Positions 9,301 through 18,941 of a stretch of DNA of 18,941 nucleotides are shown one piece after another. The first letter of the stretch is position 1. The number at the start of each line of letters is the position of its first letter. The translations under genes were made by a program, and so were the position numbers. The notes beneath the pieces are model-generated. The model was not told the origin of the DNA and made no database searches. It worked only from the letters and a program-made list of their open reading frames with translations. Source of the stretch: a bacterium ADurb.Bin374 (lineage in GTDB: Bacteria > Riflebacteria > Ozemobacteria > Ozemobacterales > Ozemobacteraceae); contig MWAR01000517.1 in the NCBI GenBank assembly GCA_002068715.1, positions 1 to 18,941 on the forward strand, written 5' to 3'.

Positions 9301-12300
9301 ACCGCCGTCTCTTCTTCGGTCTTCGCCCTCCAGAACGGAGGCTCTGCCGTCGTCAGTTCCGTCCAGACATCTGTTTCCGGATCTGATGTCACGATCACCT
9401 ACAATCTGACCGAACCATCGAACGCGAACTGCTCGATCGGCGTCGAATACTCTCTGAATGCCGGCACTAGCTGGACGACCACGACGCGACTCACGGGAAC
9501 CACGACGGGCGTCGTTCCCGGCACCGGCCGCACCATCACCTGGAATGCGGGCCTGGATGTGAGTCTGCCGCAGGCCACCGTCAAGGTTCGCCTCACGCCC
9601 AACAACGGAATCGCGCTTGGAACGCCGGGCGTGTCTGATACCTTCTCCATCGGCTCTTTGAACAACGCTCCCTCGATTTCCAGCGTCACGCCTTCGGGAA
9701 CGAGCGGCGACATTTCGATCACCTACACGCTGACCGACGCCGATAGCGACGCCTGCTCGATCGGTTTCGCCTACTCCCTCGACGGAGGAACGAACTGGGC
9801 GACGAGCACGCATCTGACCGGAACGACGGCAGGCGTCACACCCGGTGCGGGCAAGACGCTGACCTGGAACTCGAGCACCGATTTCTCGACGACTCAGTCG
9901 AACGTCAAGGTGCGACTCGTTCCGAACGACGGCAAGGTAAACGGCGCCCCGGGCCTTTCCGGTGTGTTCGCGGTGAACAACGCCGCGGTCGCGACGGTTT
10001 CGAACGTACGCACCTCCGTCACGAATCAGACCGTGACGATCACCTATGATCTGACTGATGCTTCAGCCCAATCGAGCTCGATCCAGGTGGAATACTCGCT
10101 CAACGGCGGCAGCACCTGGACCGGCACCACGCAGTTGACCGGCACGACGACAGGCGTCACGCCGGGCTCCGACCGGACGATCGTCTGGAACTCGGCGCAG
10201 GATGTTAACGGTACGCAGAACACCGTCAAGGTTCGCGTGACCGCGAACAACGGCTCTGGCGCCGGACCGGCCGGAACCTCGGATCTTTTCACGATCGTCG
10301 GCGCGAACAATCCTCCGGTGGTGTCGGGGGTCTATGTGACCGGTACGTCCGGCAACATCACGATCGGCTACGCCCTGGCCGATGCCGACAGCGATCTGTG
10401 CAGTATCGCCGTGGCCTATTCGCTCGACTCCGGTACGAACTGGGCGACGACGACGGCTCTGACCGGCACGACGGCGAGCATCACCGCCGGAACCGGCAAA
10501 ACCATCACCTGGAACTCGGCCGCCGATGTCGTCGGCAACTACACCGACGTAGTGATGGTGCGCGTCGTCGCGAACGACGGCAAGGTGAAAAGCGCCCCTG
10601 CGGTGTCCTCCGCCTTCTCAATCAACAACAACAGCCTGCCTGTGGTCTCGGCGGTGACGACCAGCGGAACCTCGGGCAGCATCACGGTGACCTATACGCT
10701 CGCCGACATCGACGGCGGTGCCTCCTCGATCGCCGTATACTACTCGACGGACGGCGGTGCCAACTACACGCTCACGACCAACGTCACAGGGGTCACGAGC
10801 GGCATCACTCCGGGCAGTGACAAGACGTTCACCTGGATCTCCCAGTCGGATGTTCCGGGAAGCACGTCGAACGCACGCCTGAAGATCATTCCGAACGACG
10901 GCACGGCCGACGGAACTCCCGGTGAGTCGTCGACCTTCACGGTGAACAACAACACCGCCCCGGTTCTTTCCGATCTGAACGTGAGCGGTGGAACAGGCGA
11001 CATCTCTATCGGTTTCACCCTGTCTGACGTCGATGGAAACGCCTGCTCCATCAGCCTTGCCTACTCGACCAACAACGGAACCACCTGGACGCAGAGCAAC
11101 AATATAACGGGTGGTGTGGGAGTGACGCCGGGCAGCGGCAAGAGCATCGTCTGGAACTCCGCGGCCGATATCAGCAGCTATCAATCGAACGTGAAGATCC
11201 GGATCACCGCCAACGACGGGTACGTCAACAGCTCGACGCTGACCTCGTCGACGATCACGGTGAACAACAACAACCTGCCCACGATCAGCAACGTGCTGGT
11301 GAGCGGCAACTCGGGCGCGATCACGATCACCTACACGCTGGCGGATGCCGACAGCGCCTCGTGCTCGGTCAAGGTCTACTTCAGCACCGACGGCGGCGGC
11401 ACTTGGACCCAGACCACGCAGGTCACGGGGTCGGTCACCAATGTCGCGCCTGGCACGAACCGCGGCATCACCTGGGATTCGACGGTCTCGATTCCCGGAA
11501 ACGAATCCAACGTCAAACTGCGGCTCGTTCCCTCCGACGGGATCGGCAACGGGACGGCCGGCGAGTCGAGCGTCTTCGCCGTCAGCAACAACTCCCTCCC
11601 GACCGTCACCAGTGTGACGACGTCCGGAAATTCCGGTGATATAACGGTCAGTTATACCTTGAACGATATAAACGGCGACGCCTGCTCGATCGCGGTCGAA
11701 TACTCGCTCAACAACGGATCGACCTGGACCTCGACGACGAACATCACCGGCACGCTGACCAACCTCGCGCCCGGCTCGGGGAAGAGCTTCGTCTGGCGCT
11801 CGTCGGAAAACTTCCAGTCGAACCAGGTCGCCGTGAAAGTTCGGATCACGCCGTCGGACAAATACGGCGCCGGTACCCCGGGCGGCTCGGTGGCCTTCGC
11901 GGTGAACAACAACGCCCTGCCCGTGATCAGCAACGTCCTGACCTCCGGATCCAGCGGGACCGTGACGATCACCTACACGCTCGCCGATGCCGACGGCGGC
12001 GCCTCGACCGTGTCCATGCAGTATTCCGTAGACGGCGGCGTTACCTATACCTCCGCCTCCAACATCACTGGGGCGACGACGGGCGTCACTCCCGGAACGG
12101 GGAAGACCATTTCCTGGAATACGCCGCAGGACATCCCCGGCCGCTCGACCGGGGTCAAGGTCAAGCTCACCCCCAACGACGGCAGCGGAAACGGCACGCC
12201 GGGCGAGTCGTCGACCTTCACGGTCAACAACAACACCCTTCCGGTCATTTCCGGCGTCACCACGTCTGGAACATCCGGTGACATCACGGTCACCTACAAC

Positions 12301-15300
12301 CTCACGGATGCCAACAACAACCCCTGCAGCGTCACGCTCCAGTATTCGCTCGACGGCGGAGGTTCATTCAATACCACGAAAAATTATTCCGGCGCGACGA
12401 CTGGCGTCATGCCGGGAAACGGCCGCGTCATCACCTGGCGGTCGGCGAGCGACATTCCGGGCAACCAGGCCAACGTCAAGGTGCGCCTCATTGCCAACGA
12501 CACCTATGGCGATGGCACGCCGGCCGAGTCGAACTCCTTCTCGGTCACGAACAACAACCTGCCGTCGATCAGCGGCATCACGATCACCGGAACCTCGGGG
12601 ACGATCGGCATCACCTATACGCTTGCCGATGCGAACAGCGACGCATGCTCGGTGACGGTGGCCTACTCGACGGATGGCGTGAACTATACTATGACGTCGA
12701 ACGTGACCGGCGACACGTCGGGCGTTATTCCGGGCTCGGGCCGTTCGATCTCGTGGACCTCGTCGTCGGATATCGCGGGATATGCGGCGTCCGTGCGCAT
12801 CCGCCTGATTCCGAACGACGGCTCGGGCGCCGGCAGCGCGGCGATCTCCTCGCCGTTCGCGATCAACAACAACACGGCGCCGACCGTTTCGAACGTGCTC
12901 GTCAGCGGAACGTCCGGCAACGTCACGATCACCTACAACCTGACCGATCCGAACAACGACCAGTGTTCGCTTCTCGTCTATTATTCGCTGAACAACGGCA
13001 CGTCCTGGACGGAGACGAAAAATCTTACCGGCACCGTGACCGGCCTCCTGCCCGGAAACGGGAAGACGCTCGTCTGGAACTCCGCGGCCGACGTCAGCGG
13101 GACCCAGGCAAACGTCAAGGTGAAGCTGCTTCCGAACGACGGCATCACCGCCGGAACCGAGGGCGTTTCCGCGGCCTTCGCTCTCTCGAACAATGCACTG
13201 CCGACGGTTTCCAACGTGCGCACGTCAGGTTCGTCCGGCCCGATCACGATCACCTATGACCTGACGGATCCGAACAGCGATCCCTGCTCGATCGCCGTGT
13301 ATTACTCGACCGACGGCGGCACCAACTATACGCAGACGACGGCGCTGACCGGCGCGACCTCGAGCGTTCCGATCGGCTCGAACAAGACCGTCACCTGGAA
13401 CAGCGCGACGAACCTCCCCGGCGCCGCGACGGTCAGGGTGAAGGTCGTGCCCAGCGACGGCAGCGGAACGGGCACGCCGGGCGAGTCGGCGAACTTCGCC
13501 ATCACGAACAACTCGCTTCCGATCGTATCCGCCGTCACCACCACTGGGGCGAGCGGCAGCATCGGTATCACCTACACGCTGACGGATGCAGATACAAATC
13601 CGTGCAGTATCGCGCTCTACTACTCGATCGACAACGGGGCGAACTACGCGCGCGCGCTCGGCACGTCGGGCACCACGACCGGCATCGTTCCCGGAAGCGG
13701 CAAGACGCTCACGTGGAACTCGTATTCCGACGTCACCGGCAACTACGGATCCGTGAAGCTGAAGATCGAGCCGAACGACGGATACGCGACCGGCACCGCC
13801 GGTATCTCCAGCGGGTTCTCGATTTCCAACAACCGTCTGCCGACCGTGTCGAGCGTCGTGGCGAGCGGAACGGGCGGCGACATCACGCTGACCTACACGC
13901 TTTCCGACCCCGACAACGACACATGCGGCATCGAAGTGTTCTATTCGATCAACGGCGGATTGTTCGTGCGCACCGAAAGTCTCCTCGGAACCATCAACAA
14001 TATCGTTTCCGGCACGGGACGCACGATTGTCTGGTCTTCGGCTGACAATATCGCAAGCAATGTAAGCAACGTGCGGGTTCGCATCCAGCCTTCGGATGCC
14101 TACGGCAAGGGAACATACGGCATTTCTTCCTCCTTCGCCGTCAACAACAACAATCTCCCGGTCGTAACCAACGTCACCACCACCGGAACCAGCAACAATG
14201 TGACGATTTCGTATGACCTCACGGAACTAGACGGGGCGGCATGCTCCATCGCCGTCGCCTACTCGACCGACGGCGGCACGACCTGGACGACGACCACGAA
14301 GCTGACCGGCGACACGACCGGCCTTGTGCCCGGCACCGGAAAATCGATCGTCTGGCGCTCGTATGAAGACTTCAAGATCAACTACGCGAACGTGAAGGTG
14401 AAGGTGACAGCCACGGACGATCAGTCCCCCGGAACCCCGGGCATCAGCGGCTTCTTCGCGGTGAACAACAACCACCTGCCGGTCGTGTCGAACGTCGTCC
14501 CGACGGGAGCGTCGGGGCCGATTCTCCTGACCTACGATCTGAACGATCTCGACGGCCACCCCGCGAGTCTGACGGTCGAATACTCGCTCAACGGCGGCAC
14601 GACCTGGACGACCACCACGAACGTGAGCGGCCCCTTGACGGGCCTTGCGACGGGCACCGGCAAGACGCTCACCTGGAACTCGAACGCCGACTTCGTCACG
14701 AAGCAGGCCTCCGTCATCGTCCGCCTGACGCCGAACGACGGCATCGGTGCGGGAGCTAGCGGGACGACGGCACCGTTCCCGGTGAACAACAACTACTTCC
14801 CCATCGTCTCGGGCGTGGAAACGTCCGGAAACAGCGGCGGGATCCTGATCATCTACGACCTGGCCGACGGCAACAACAACTTCTGCAGTCTCACCGCCGA
14901 ATACTCGCCCGACGGAGGAACGACGTGGGCCTCCGCCACGCTGAGCGGGACTGTCTCGGGGCTTACCCCGGCACAGGATCTGCAGGTGTTCTGGAACTCG
15001 ACGACTAATTACACCGGAAGATCGACCAACATGAAAATCCGGCTGATTCCGAACGACTCGTTCGATTCAGGCGTTCCGGGCGTATCGAACGCATTCACGC
15101 TCGACAACAATTCGATGCCGTATATAAGCGGAACCCCCACCACTTCCGGAACGAGCAATGACATCACCGTGAATTACAATCTCGCCGACTCGAACGGGGA
15201 TCCCTGCTCGATCCAGGTCGAATACTCGACGAACGGCGGCGTAAGCTGGGCGGCGACGACGAATCTGGTCGGTTCGACGACGGGCATTCTTCCCGGCGCC

Positions 15301-17622
15301 CGATCCATCGTCTGGAAGTCGTATGCGGATTTCCAGGCGGTCACGACGAATGCGATGGTCCGAATCACGCCGTCCGACCCGTATGTTGCCGGTCCTTCGA
15401 ATACGACGTCCCAGTTCTCGCTCAACAACAATGTGTTGCCGGTCGCGTCGAATCTCGTCGCGAGCGGCACCAGAGGGAACATCGATCTGACGTTCGATCT
15501 CGCCGATGCCAACGGCAACACGATGTCGGTCGCGCTCGAATACTCCCTCAACGGCGGAACGAGCTGGACTCCGACCACATATGTGACCGGAACGACGACC
15601 GGCCTCGCCACAGGTACCGGCAAAACCCTTGTCTGGAACTCGCTTTCCAACTTCAGCACCTACCAGTCGAACGTGAAGCTCAAGATCACGCCGAGTGACG
15701 CGGTCGGGGCCGGCACGGCCACCACCACGGGCGTTCTCGTGATCGACAACAACCAGTACCCGGTCGTCAGCAACGTCAGAACGACCGGAAGTTCGGGCGA
15801 TATCAGTCTCTTCTACGACCTCGCTGATGCCAATTCCGATCAGTGTTCCATCAAAATCGAGTATTCGAAGGACAACGGATCGACCTGGACCGAGACGACC
15901 AGCCTCAACGGCCCGACGTCGAATATCACTCCCGGAAACAACAAAACCCTTACCTGGCAGTCGGCTTCCGACTTCACGGAAAAGCGCGCCCAGGTGAAGG
16001 TCCGCATCACTCCGAACGACGGTTATCCAAATTGTGCAGGCGTGGCGAGCGAATCGGCGGCGTTCGGCATGAACAACAACCTGCCGACTGTTTCGATCCT
16101 CTCCATTGCCACGCCCGTTGCCGGAACGGAATATCGGGGTCCGATCACCGTGACTTTCTCGTTGACAGACCTCGACATCGATCCATGCAGCATAGAATTG
16201 TATTATTCCGTCGACAACGGGGCCAATTACCAGAAGGCGATAGATATAGTAGGCTCTAAAACTAGCGTCATTCCGGGAGTTGGACCAACTATTACCTGGA
16301 ACAGTGCCATGGATTACCCGCTAAATACTGGGACAACGGTTAAACTGCGTTTGGCAGCGCGTGACGATGTTGCATCCGGCCCGTTCTTCGATTACGCAAC
16401 GACGATCTCTTTGAAGAACAGCCATAAACCGATTCTCACAGACATCAAACAGGTTTCTGCTGGTGGACAGTATTCAGCGGTGTTGAGGAATTCAGGCGAA
16501 CTTTACATGTTCGGAAAGAACGATTACGGGCAATTCGGAACGGATTCCCCTACTGCAACCTCAAGTCCGATTCTGGTTAATTCCATCAACAATATCAAGG
16601 AAATAAGCTGTGGACACGCCCATACGCTGGCGGTTCAAAACGATGGTTCTCTTTGGGCTTGGGGCTTTAATCAATATGGGCAGGTTGGAACAGGTACGAC
16701 GACTCCGTCATACAAGTATCCTGTCCGAGTCTCGAGTCTGACGTCGATCATTTCCGTAGCTGCCGGTTCGTGGCACTCCCTTGCATTGCGCTCGGATGGA
16801 ACGCTCTGGGCCTGGGGAAGCAACTATTACGGGCAGATCGGCCTCGGTTATTCCGGCACCACCCCCGTTACTTACCCGACGCAAGTGCTGGCGTCAGGAC
16901 CCTCGAACTTCATCGCGATCGCTGCTGGTGGTGGGTATTACAGTTCTTATAATACCGGCCATTCACTCGCATTGAGAAATGATGGAACCGTTTGGGCCTG
17001 GGGATGCAATTTATGGGGGCAGCTTGGGGACAATTCGACAGGCAATAAATATCAACCAGTTCAGGTTATGCAGTATCCCGGCACAGCTTCATTAACCGAT
17101 GTTATCGCCATTGCCGCCGGTGACGGTCACAGCCTCGCTCTGAAATCCGATGGCACCGTCTGGGCATGGGGATATGGTAATTATGGACAACTTGGGGATA
17201 ATGGGGCCACACAAAGGACTACGGCCGTCCAAGTAAAAGACAGTGCATCAACTTACCTGCAAGATGTGGTAAAAATAGCGGCGGGTGGCGGTACGTATTA
17301 TAGTTCAGCATATTACCCTAACGGATTCAGTTTGGCATTGAAGAGAGACGGTACTGTTTGGTCTTGGGGCTTCGGAGGTTCTGGACAGATTGGAAACAAT
17401 TTGAATGGCAACCAAAATTATGCTGTAAAGACATGGGGTCTGACAGGGATAACAACGATAGGCGCCGGAAATAAAGGTATAAATGACTCAAATTCCGCAC
17501 ATGCCCTCGCCGGGGGACTCAATGGCCTTTGGAGTTGGGGGATCAATGATGGGGGGCAACTGGGGAATAGCCAGACTCCAGGAACAGGTGCAAATAATAA
17601 CCCTTGGAATGGTATCCAATAG
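6354..17622 (+). CDS. Giant Ig-repeat/RCC1 surface lipoprotein, frame interrupted at a C7 tract
   Basis: About 3755 residues if the frame change at 6739-6745 is bridged. Unbridged, translation from 6354 stops at 6935 after 193 codons. The start has a type II signal peptide: hydrophobic GTAILLVSLVALITASGC with the lipobox Cys at residue 37 (Ala at -3, less usual than Leu), followed by seven Gly. Next come two carboxypeptidase-regulatory-like domains (about 57-128 and 155-235; hallmarks TDSEGRFTLTGVPLGSYRV and TDSNGYFITPPLPGEE). The first is split from the second by the frameshift. A PKD-like domain follows (about 251-341), then 28 Ig-like repeats (344-3358) and a seven-unit RCC1 propeller (3359-3755). 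There is no C-terminal sorting signal or beta-barrel, so the N-terminal lipid is the only visible anchor. It probably forms a long stalk displaying the propeller outside the cell, for adhesion or ligand capture. Domain content is clear; function is inferred. It could also be a decayed gene, but the remaining 3600 codons are intact. Confidence 0.85.
6739..6745 (+). other. C7 homopolymer at the frameshift point
   Basis: Seven C follow four T. Upstream, frame 3 encodes GSYRVVAKLFS, the expected end of a carboxypeptidase-regulatory-like domain. Downstream, frame 1 continues the same protein as LTQETYKIRSVNF. Removing one C makes a single uninterrupted reading frame (…LFSPLTQET…). Homopolymeric C or G tracts of this length are classic slipped-strand switches in surface-protein genes, but are also common sites of sequencing error. 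Confidence 0.8.
7384..16428 (+). repeat. 28 tandem Ig-like repeats of about 108 codons
   Basis: Within the giant gene, 3015 codons divide into 28 units of about 105-116 residues. Each unit runs: LPVVSNV start, 'SGTSG.ITITYTLAD', a D/N-rich turn, usually Cys-Ser-Ile, a YS-x-[DN]-GG-x-x-W hairpin, 'VTGTTTGVTPG.GKT..W.S..D', 'N.KVRLTPNDG', '.GTPG.S..F.VNNN'. Units 1-10 have variable linkers such as NTAP; units 11-28 join almost uniformly by NNN-[LA]P. Units 3 and 4 share 57 identical bases. The fold is inferred as a seven-strand beta-sandwich of the fibronectin-III/Ig type; I cannot assign a named family. Confidence 0.9.
16429..17622 (+). other. C-terminal RCC1-type seven-unit beta-propeller module
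   Basis: Seven successive units carry the RCC1 signature '[IV]AAG..HSLAL.SDGT.WAWG.N.YGQ[LI]G', beginning near ISAGG/VSAGG at about 16453 and ending with GINDGGQLGNS. Seven is the number of blades in the RCC1 fold. Units 4, 6 and 7 carry extra residues between the AAG strand and the SLAL strand. Bacterial RCC1 domains are usually extracellular binding modules; here it would be the distal head of the stalk. Base composition is lower in GC than the preceding repeats. Confidence 0.9.
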
Positions 17623-17645
17623 GTTTTCATGATTCTTGATGACAG

Positions 17646-17673
17646 CCGCCTGGCGACAGGCGGTTTTTCTTTT
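17646..17673 (+). terminator. Intrinsic terminator after the giant gene
   Basis: The 7-bp GC-rich stem CCGCCTG/CAGGCGG with the tetraloop GCGA is immediately followed by TTTTTCTTTT. It lies 24 bases after the TAG of the giant gene, and should end that transcript and separate it from the beta-barrel gene. Confidence 0.9.
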
Positions 17674-17712
17674 GGGAAAAATTGAAACTCAACATATCCG
17701 TGACGGTTGCCG

Positions 17713-18798
17713 ATGTTTATTGGGACTATGCACGGCAAAACGTGGAAAGACGATGTGAAGCCGGCCGGGGCGGGCGCGATGAGCGGCCTGTGGCGCGGGC
17801 TGGCTCGGGTCGGCATGTTTGCGGCGGTTCTGGCGATCGGAACGGCTGTGATGACGGACGGTTCGGTGAGCCGGGCCGCGGTCATTCGTGCCGAGAGTGA
17901 TTCCCCGAAGGCCGTGGCGACGCCGCGGCACGAGGCTATGTTCGTCGAAGCCGATTACAGGCTTCCGGACGGGATCGATGTCGGCGAGAGCGAACCCTAC
18001 GGGGCAGCGGGCCAGGGGAGCTACGGCCTGTTCTCTGTCGAGAACGCGCTCGTGTCACGCGCAGATGCCTGGCACCTGGGGTTCCAGTATCGGTACGAGC
18101 GGTATCGGTATCTCGACGGCAAGAACGGCCAGATCAAGGGCAGTCAGACGTTGTATCCGATCAGCCTGATTCGTCAGACGGGAAACTGGGCGTTCGGCAT
18201 GACCGTGCCGTTCCAGCAGTGGGAGGCGACGGCCGATGCCGGAAACAAGCCGTATGCGAAGCTTTCCGGGCTGCACGACGTCGACGTCAGGGCGACCCGG
18301 CAGGTGTGGGTGAAAGACGACGGCTCGCAGGGCGTCACGGCGCACCTGGCCGGCAGAATCCCAGGCGGCAAGTATGACATTCCCTACCGGGACTTCACCG
18401 GTAAAACCCGGAACGGCGTGAAAGTCGGACCGGCCTGGGCGTCGCGCGGCGGATGGCTCGAGGCCGGCGGCGCGTATTCCCGAAAGATCGACGAGTCCTG
18501 GCTGTCGCATCTGAACCTCGCCTACGCTTATGACGCGCAGGACGCCATGAGCCGGCTGACCTACGGCGGCTCGCTCGATTACCGGCTCGGCCAGAACATG
18601 GCCCTCACCGGCCAGGTGAACGGAACGTATTGGGCCGTGTCCGACGGCCTCGACGGCGGCATGTGCGATCTCCTGCTCGGGGCGGTTCTTTTCAACGACC
18701 GCTGGCAGGTCAGCTTCGGCGTGCCCATCGGTCTCCAGCACGACTGGGGCTTCGGCCACGACATCGGCTTCACGGGCGGCGTCAGCACGACCTGGTAG
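17713..18798 (+). CDS. Outer-membrane beta-barrel protein of unknown substrate
   Basis: About 361 residues from ATG 17713. In-frame alternatives are TTG 17707, ATG 17728 and ATG 17779; none has a good Shine-Dalgarno. The start at 17779 would give the most conventional signal peptide (SGLWRGLARVGMFAAVLAIG, cleavage near SRA), so the true start may be there. The mature part alternates polar and aromatic residues in amphipathic strands (for example FQYRYERYRYLDG, NWAFGMTVPFQQW, NLAYAYDA) with short turns, and ends in Trp after VSTTW, as expected for a C-terminal aromatic BAM recognition strand. The layout recalls the MetA-pathway/phenol-degradation 'transporter' beta-barrel families, but I cannot assign one. 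It follows the terminator of the giant gene, so it is probably transcribed separately; its promoter is not evident. Confidence 0.8.
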   Translation: MFIGTMHGKTWKDDVKPAGAGAMSGLWRGLARVGMFAAVLAIGTAVMTDGSVSRAAVIRAESDSPKAVATPRHEAMFVEADYRLPDGIDVGESEPYGAAGQGSYGLFSVENALVSRADAWHLGFQYRYERYRYLDGKNGQIKGSQTLYPISLIRQTGNWAFGMTVPFQQWEATADAGNKPYAKLSGLHDVDVRATRQVWVKDDGSQGVTAHLAGRIPGGKYDIPYRDFTGKTRNGVKVGPAWASRGGWLEAGGAYSRKIDESWLSHLNLAYAYDAQDAMSRLTYGGSLDYRLGQNMALTGQVNGTYWAVSDGLDGGMCDLLLGAVLFNDRWQVSFGVPIGLQHDWGFGHDIGFTGGVSTTW

Positions 18799-18808
18799 GA
18801 GACGACGA

Positions 18809-18941
18809 ACCACGGAGTCACAGAGACACGGAGACAATTTCACCACAAAGATACAAAGACCTTTTCACCGCCGAGGCACAGAGACGCAGAGATTGAAAAA
18901 ATGTACTAAGATATTTTCCTCGGCGTCTCAGCGTCTCCGCG
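18809..18941. repeat. Degenerate CACAGAGACACGGAG-type direct and inverted repeat, cut by the window end
   Basis: Starting ten bases after the beta-barrel stop, three related purine-rich segments occur in direct orientation (about 18809-18835, 18840-18860, 18866-18893), each built on CAC.GAG.CACAGAGACACGGAGA. An inverted copy lies at 18918-18941. Aligning 18869-18892 with the reverse complement of 18918-18941 gives 17 of 24 matches by eye, with a 25-base AT-rich spacer. The arm probably continues past the window. Similar CACAGAGACACGGAG sequences are common as dispersed intergenic repeats in environmental bacterial genomes. No coding is apparent; the role may be MITE- or REP-like. Confidence 0.65.

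Noticed and set aside
7384..16428. CRISPR array or satellite DNA
   Set aside because: The periodicity is about 324 bp, stays in frame, and varies mostly at synonymous positions. It is protein repetition, not short repeats with unique spacers.
7384..16428. Sialidase/BNR beta-propeller, because of the YS.DGG..W motifs
   Set aside because: The motif occurs once per about 108 residues within an Ig-like unit. Propeller blades would space it at about 40-60 residues, and no sialidase catalytic residues are apparent.
16429..17622. Eukaryotic-type RCC1 nucleotide-exchange function
   Set aside because: The module is at the end of an exported lipoprotein and resembles the many bacterial extracellular RCC1 domains. 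A GTPase partner would not be accessible.

Overview
The window reads as chromosomal DNA from a diderm (Gram-negative type) bacterium. GC content is moderately high by eye. A lipoprotein, an outer-membrane beta-barrel and a peptidoglycan gene with catalytic Cys are all present. The genus cannot be named from the sequence. The mix of giant tandem-repeat surface proteins, HEAT/TPR proteins and dispersed intergenic repeats suits an uncultured deep-branching phylum (Riflebacteria/Ozemobacteria would be one guess), but that is speculation.

Region 1 (1-4510) is a tightly packed plus-strand housekeeping operon: the 3' end of rpiB (ribose-5-phosphate isomerase B), upp (uracil phosphoribosyltransferase), a dCMP deaminase that overlaps upp by 14 bp, murA (first committed step of peptidoglycan synthesis) 2 bp further on, and a 573-residue HEAT-repeat protein with a strong Shine-Dalgarno 15 bp after murA. 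It links pentose phosphate isomerisation, pyrimidine salvage, dUMP supply and cell-wall precursor synthesis.

Region 2 (4511-6168) is a 248-bp gap holding a degenerate hairpin repeat, then a secreted SH3b-TPR protein.

Region 3 (6169-17673) is dominated by one giant gene of about 11.3 kb. It encodes an apparent lipoprotein of about 3755 residues: lipobox and poly-Gly linker, two carboxypeptidase-regulatory-like domains, a PKD-like domain, 28 tandem Ig-like repeats of about 108 residues, and a C-terminal seven-unit RCC1 beta-propeller. The first ~130 codons and the rest lie in different frames, joined at a run of seven C (6739-6745). This is either a homopolymer sequencing error, a recent frameshift, or a phase-variation/recoding switch. 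A clear intrinsic terminator follows the gene. The RCC1 part and the end of the last Ig repeat are visibly lower in GC than the repeat array.

Region 4 (17707-18941) holds an outer-membrane beta-barrel protein followed by a degenerate direct/inverted repeat that runs off the window. The three genes from 4759 to 18798 all encode exported envelope proteins. The most interesting object is the giant stalk-and-propeller lipoprotein with its possible on/off tract.
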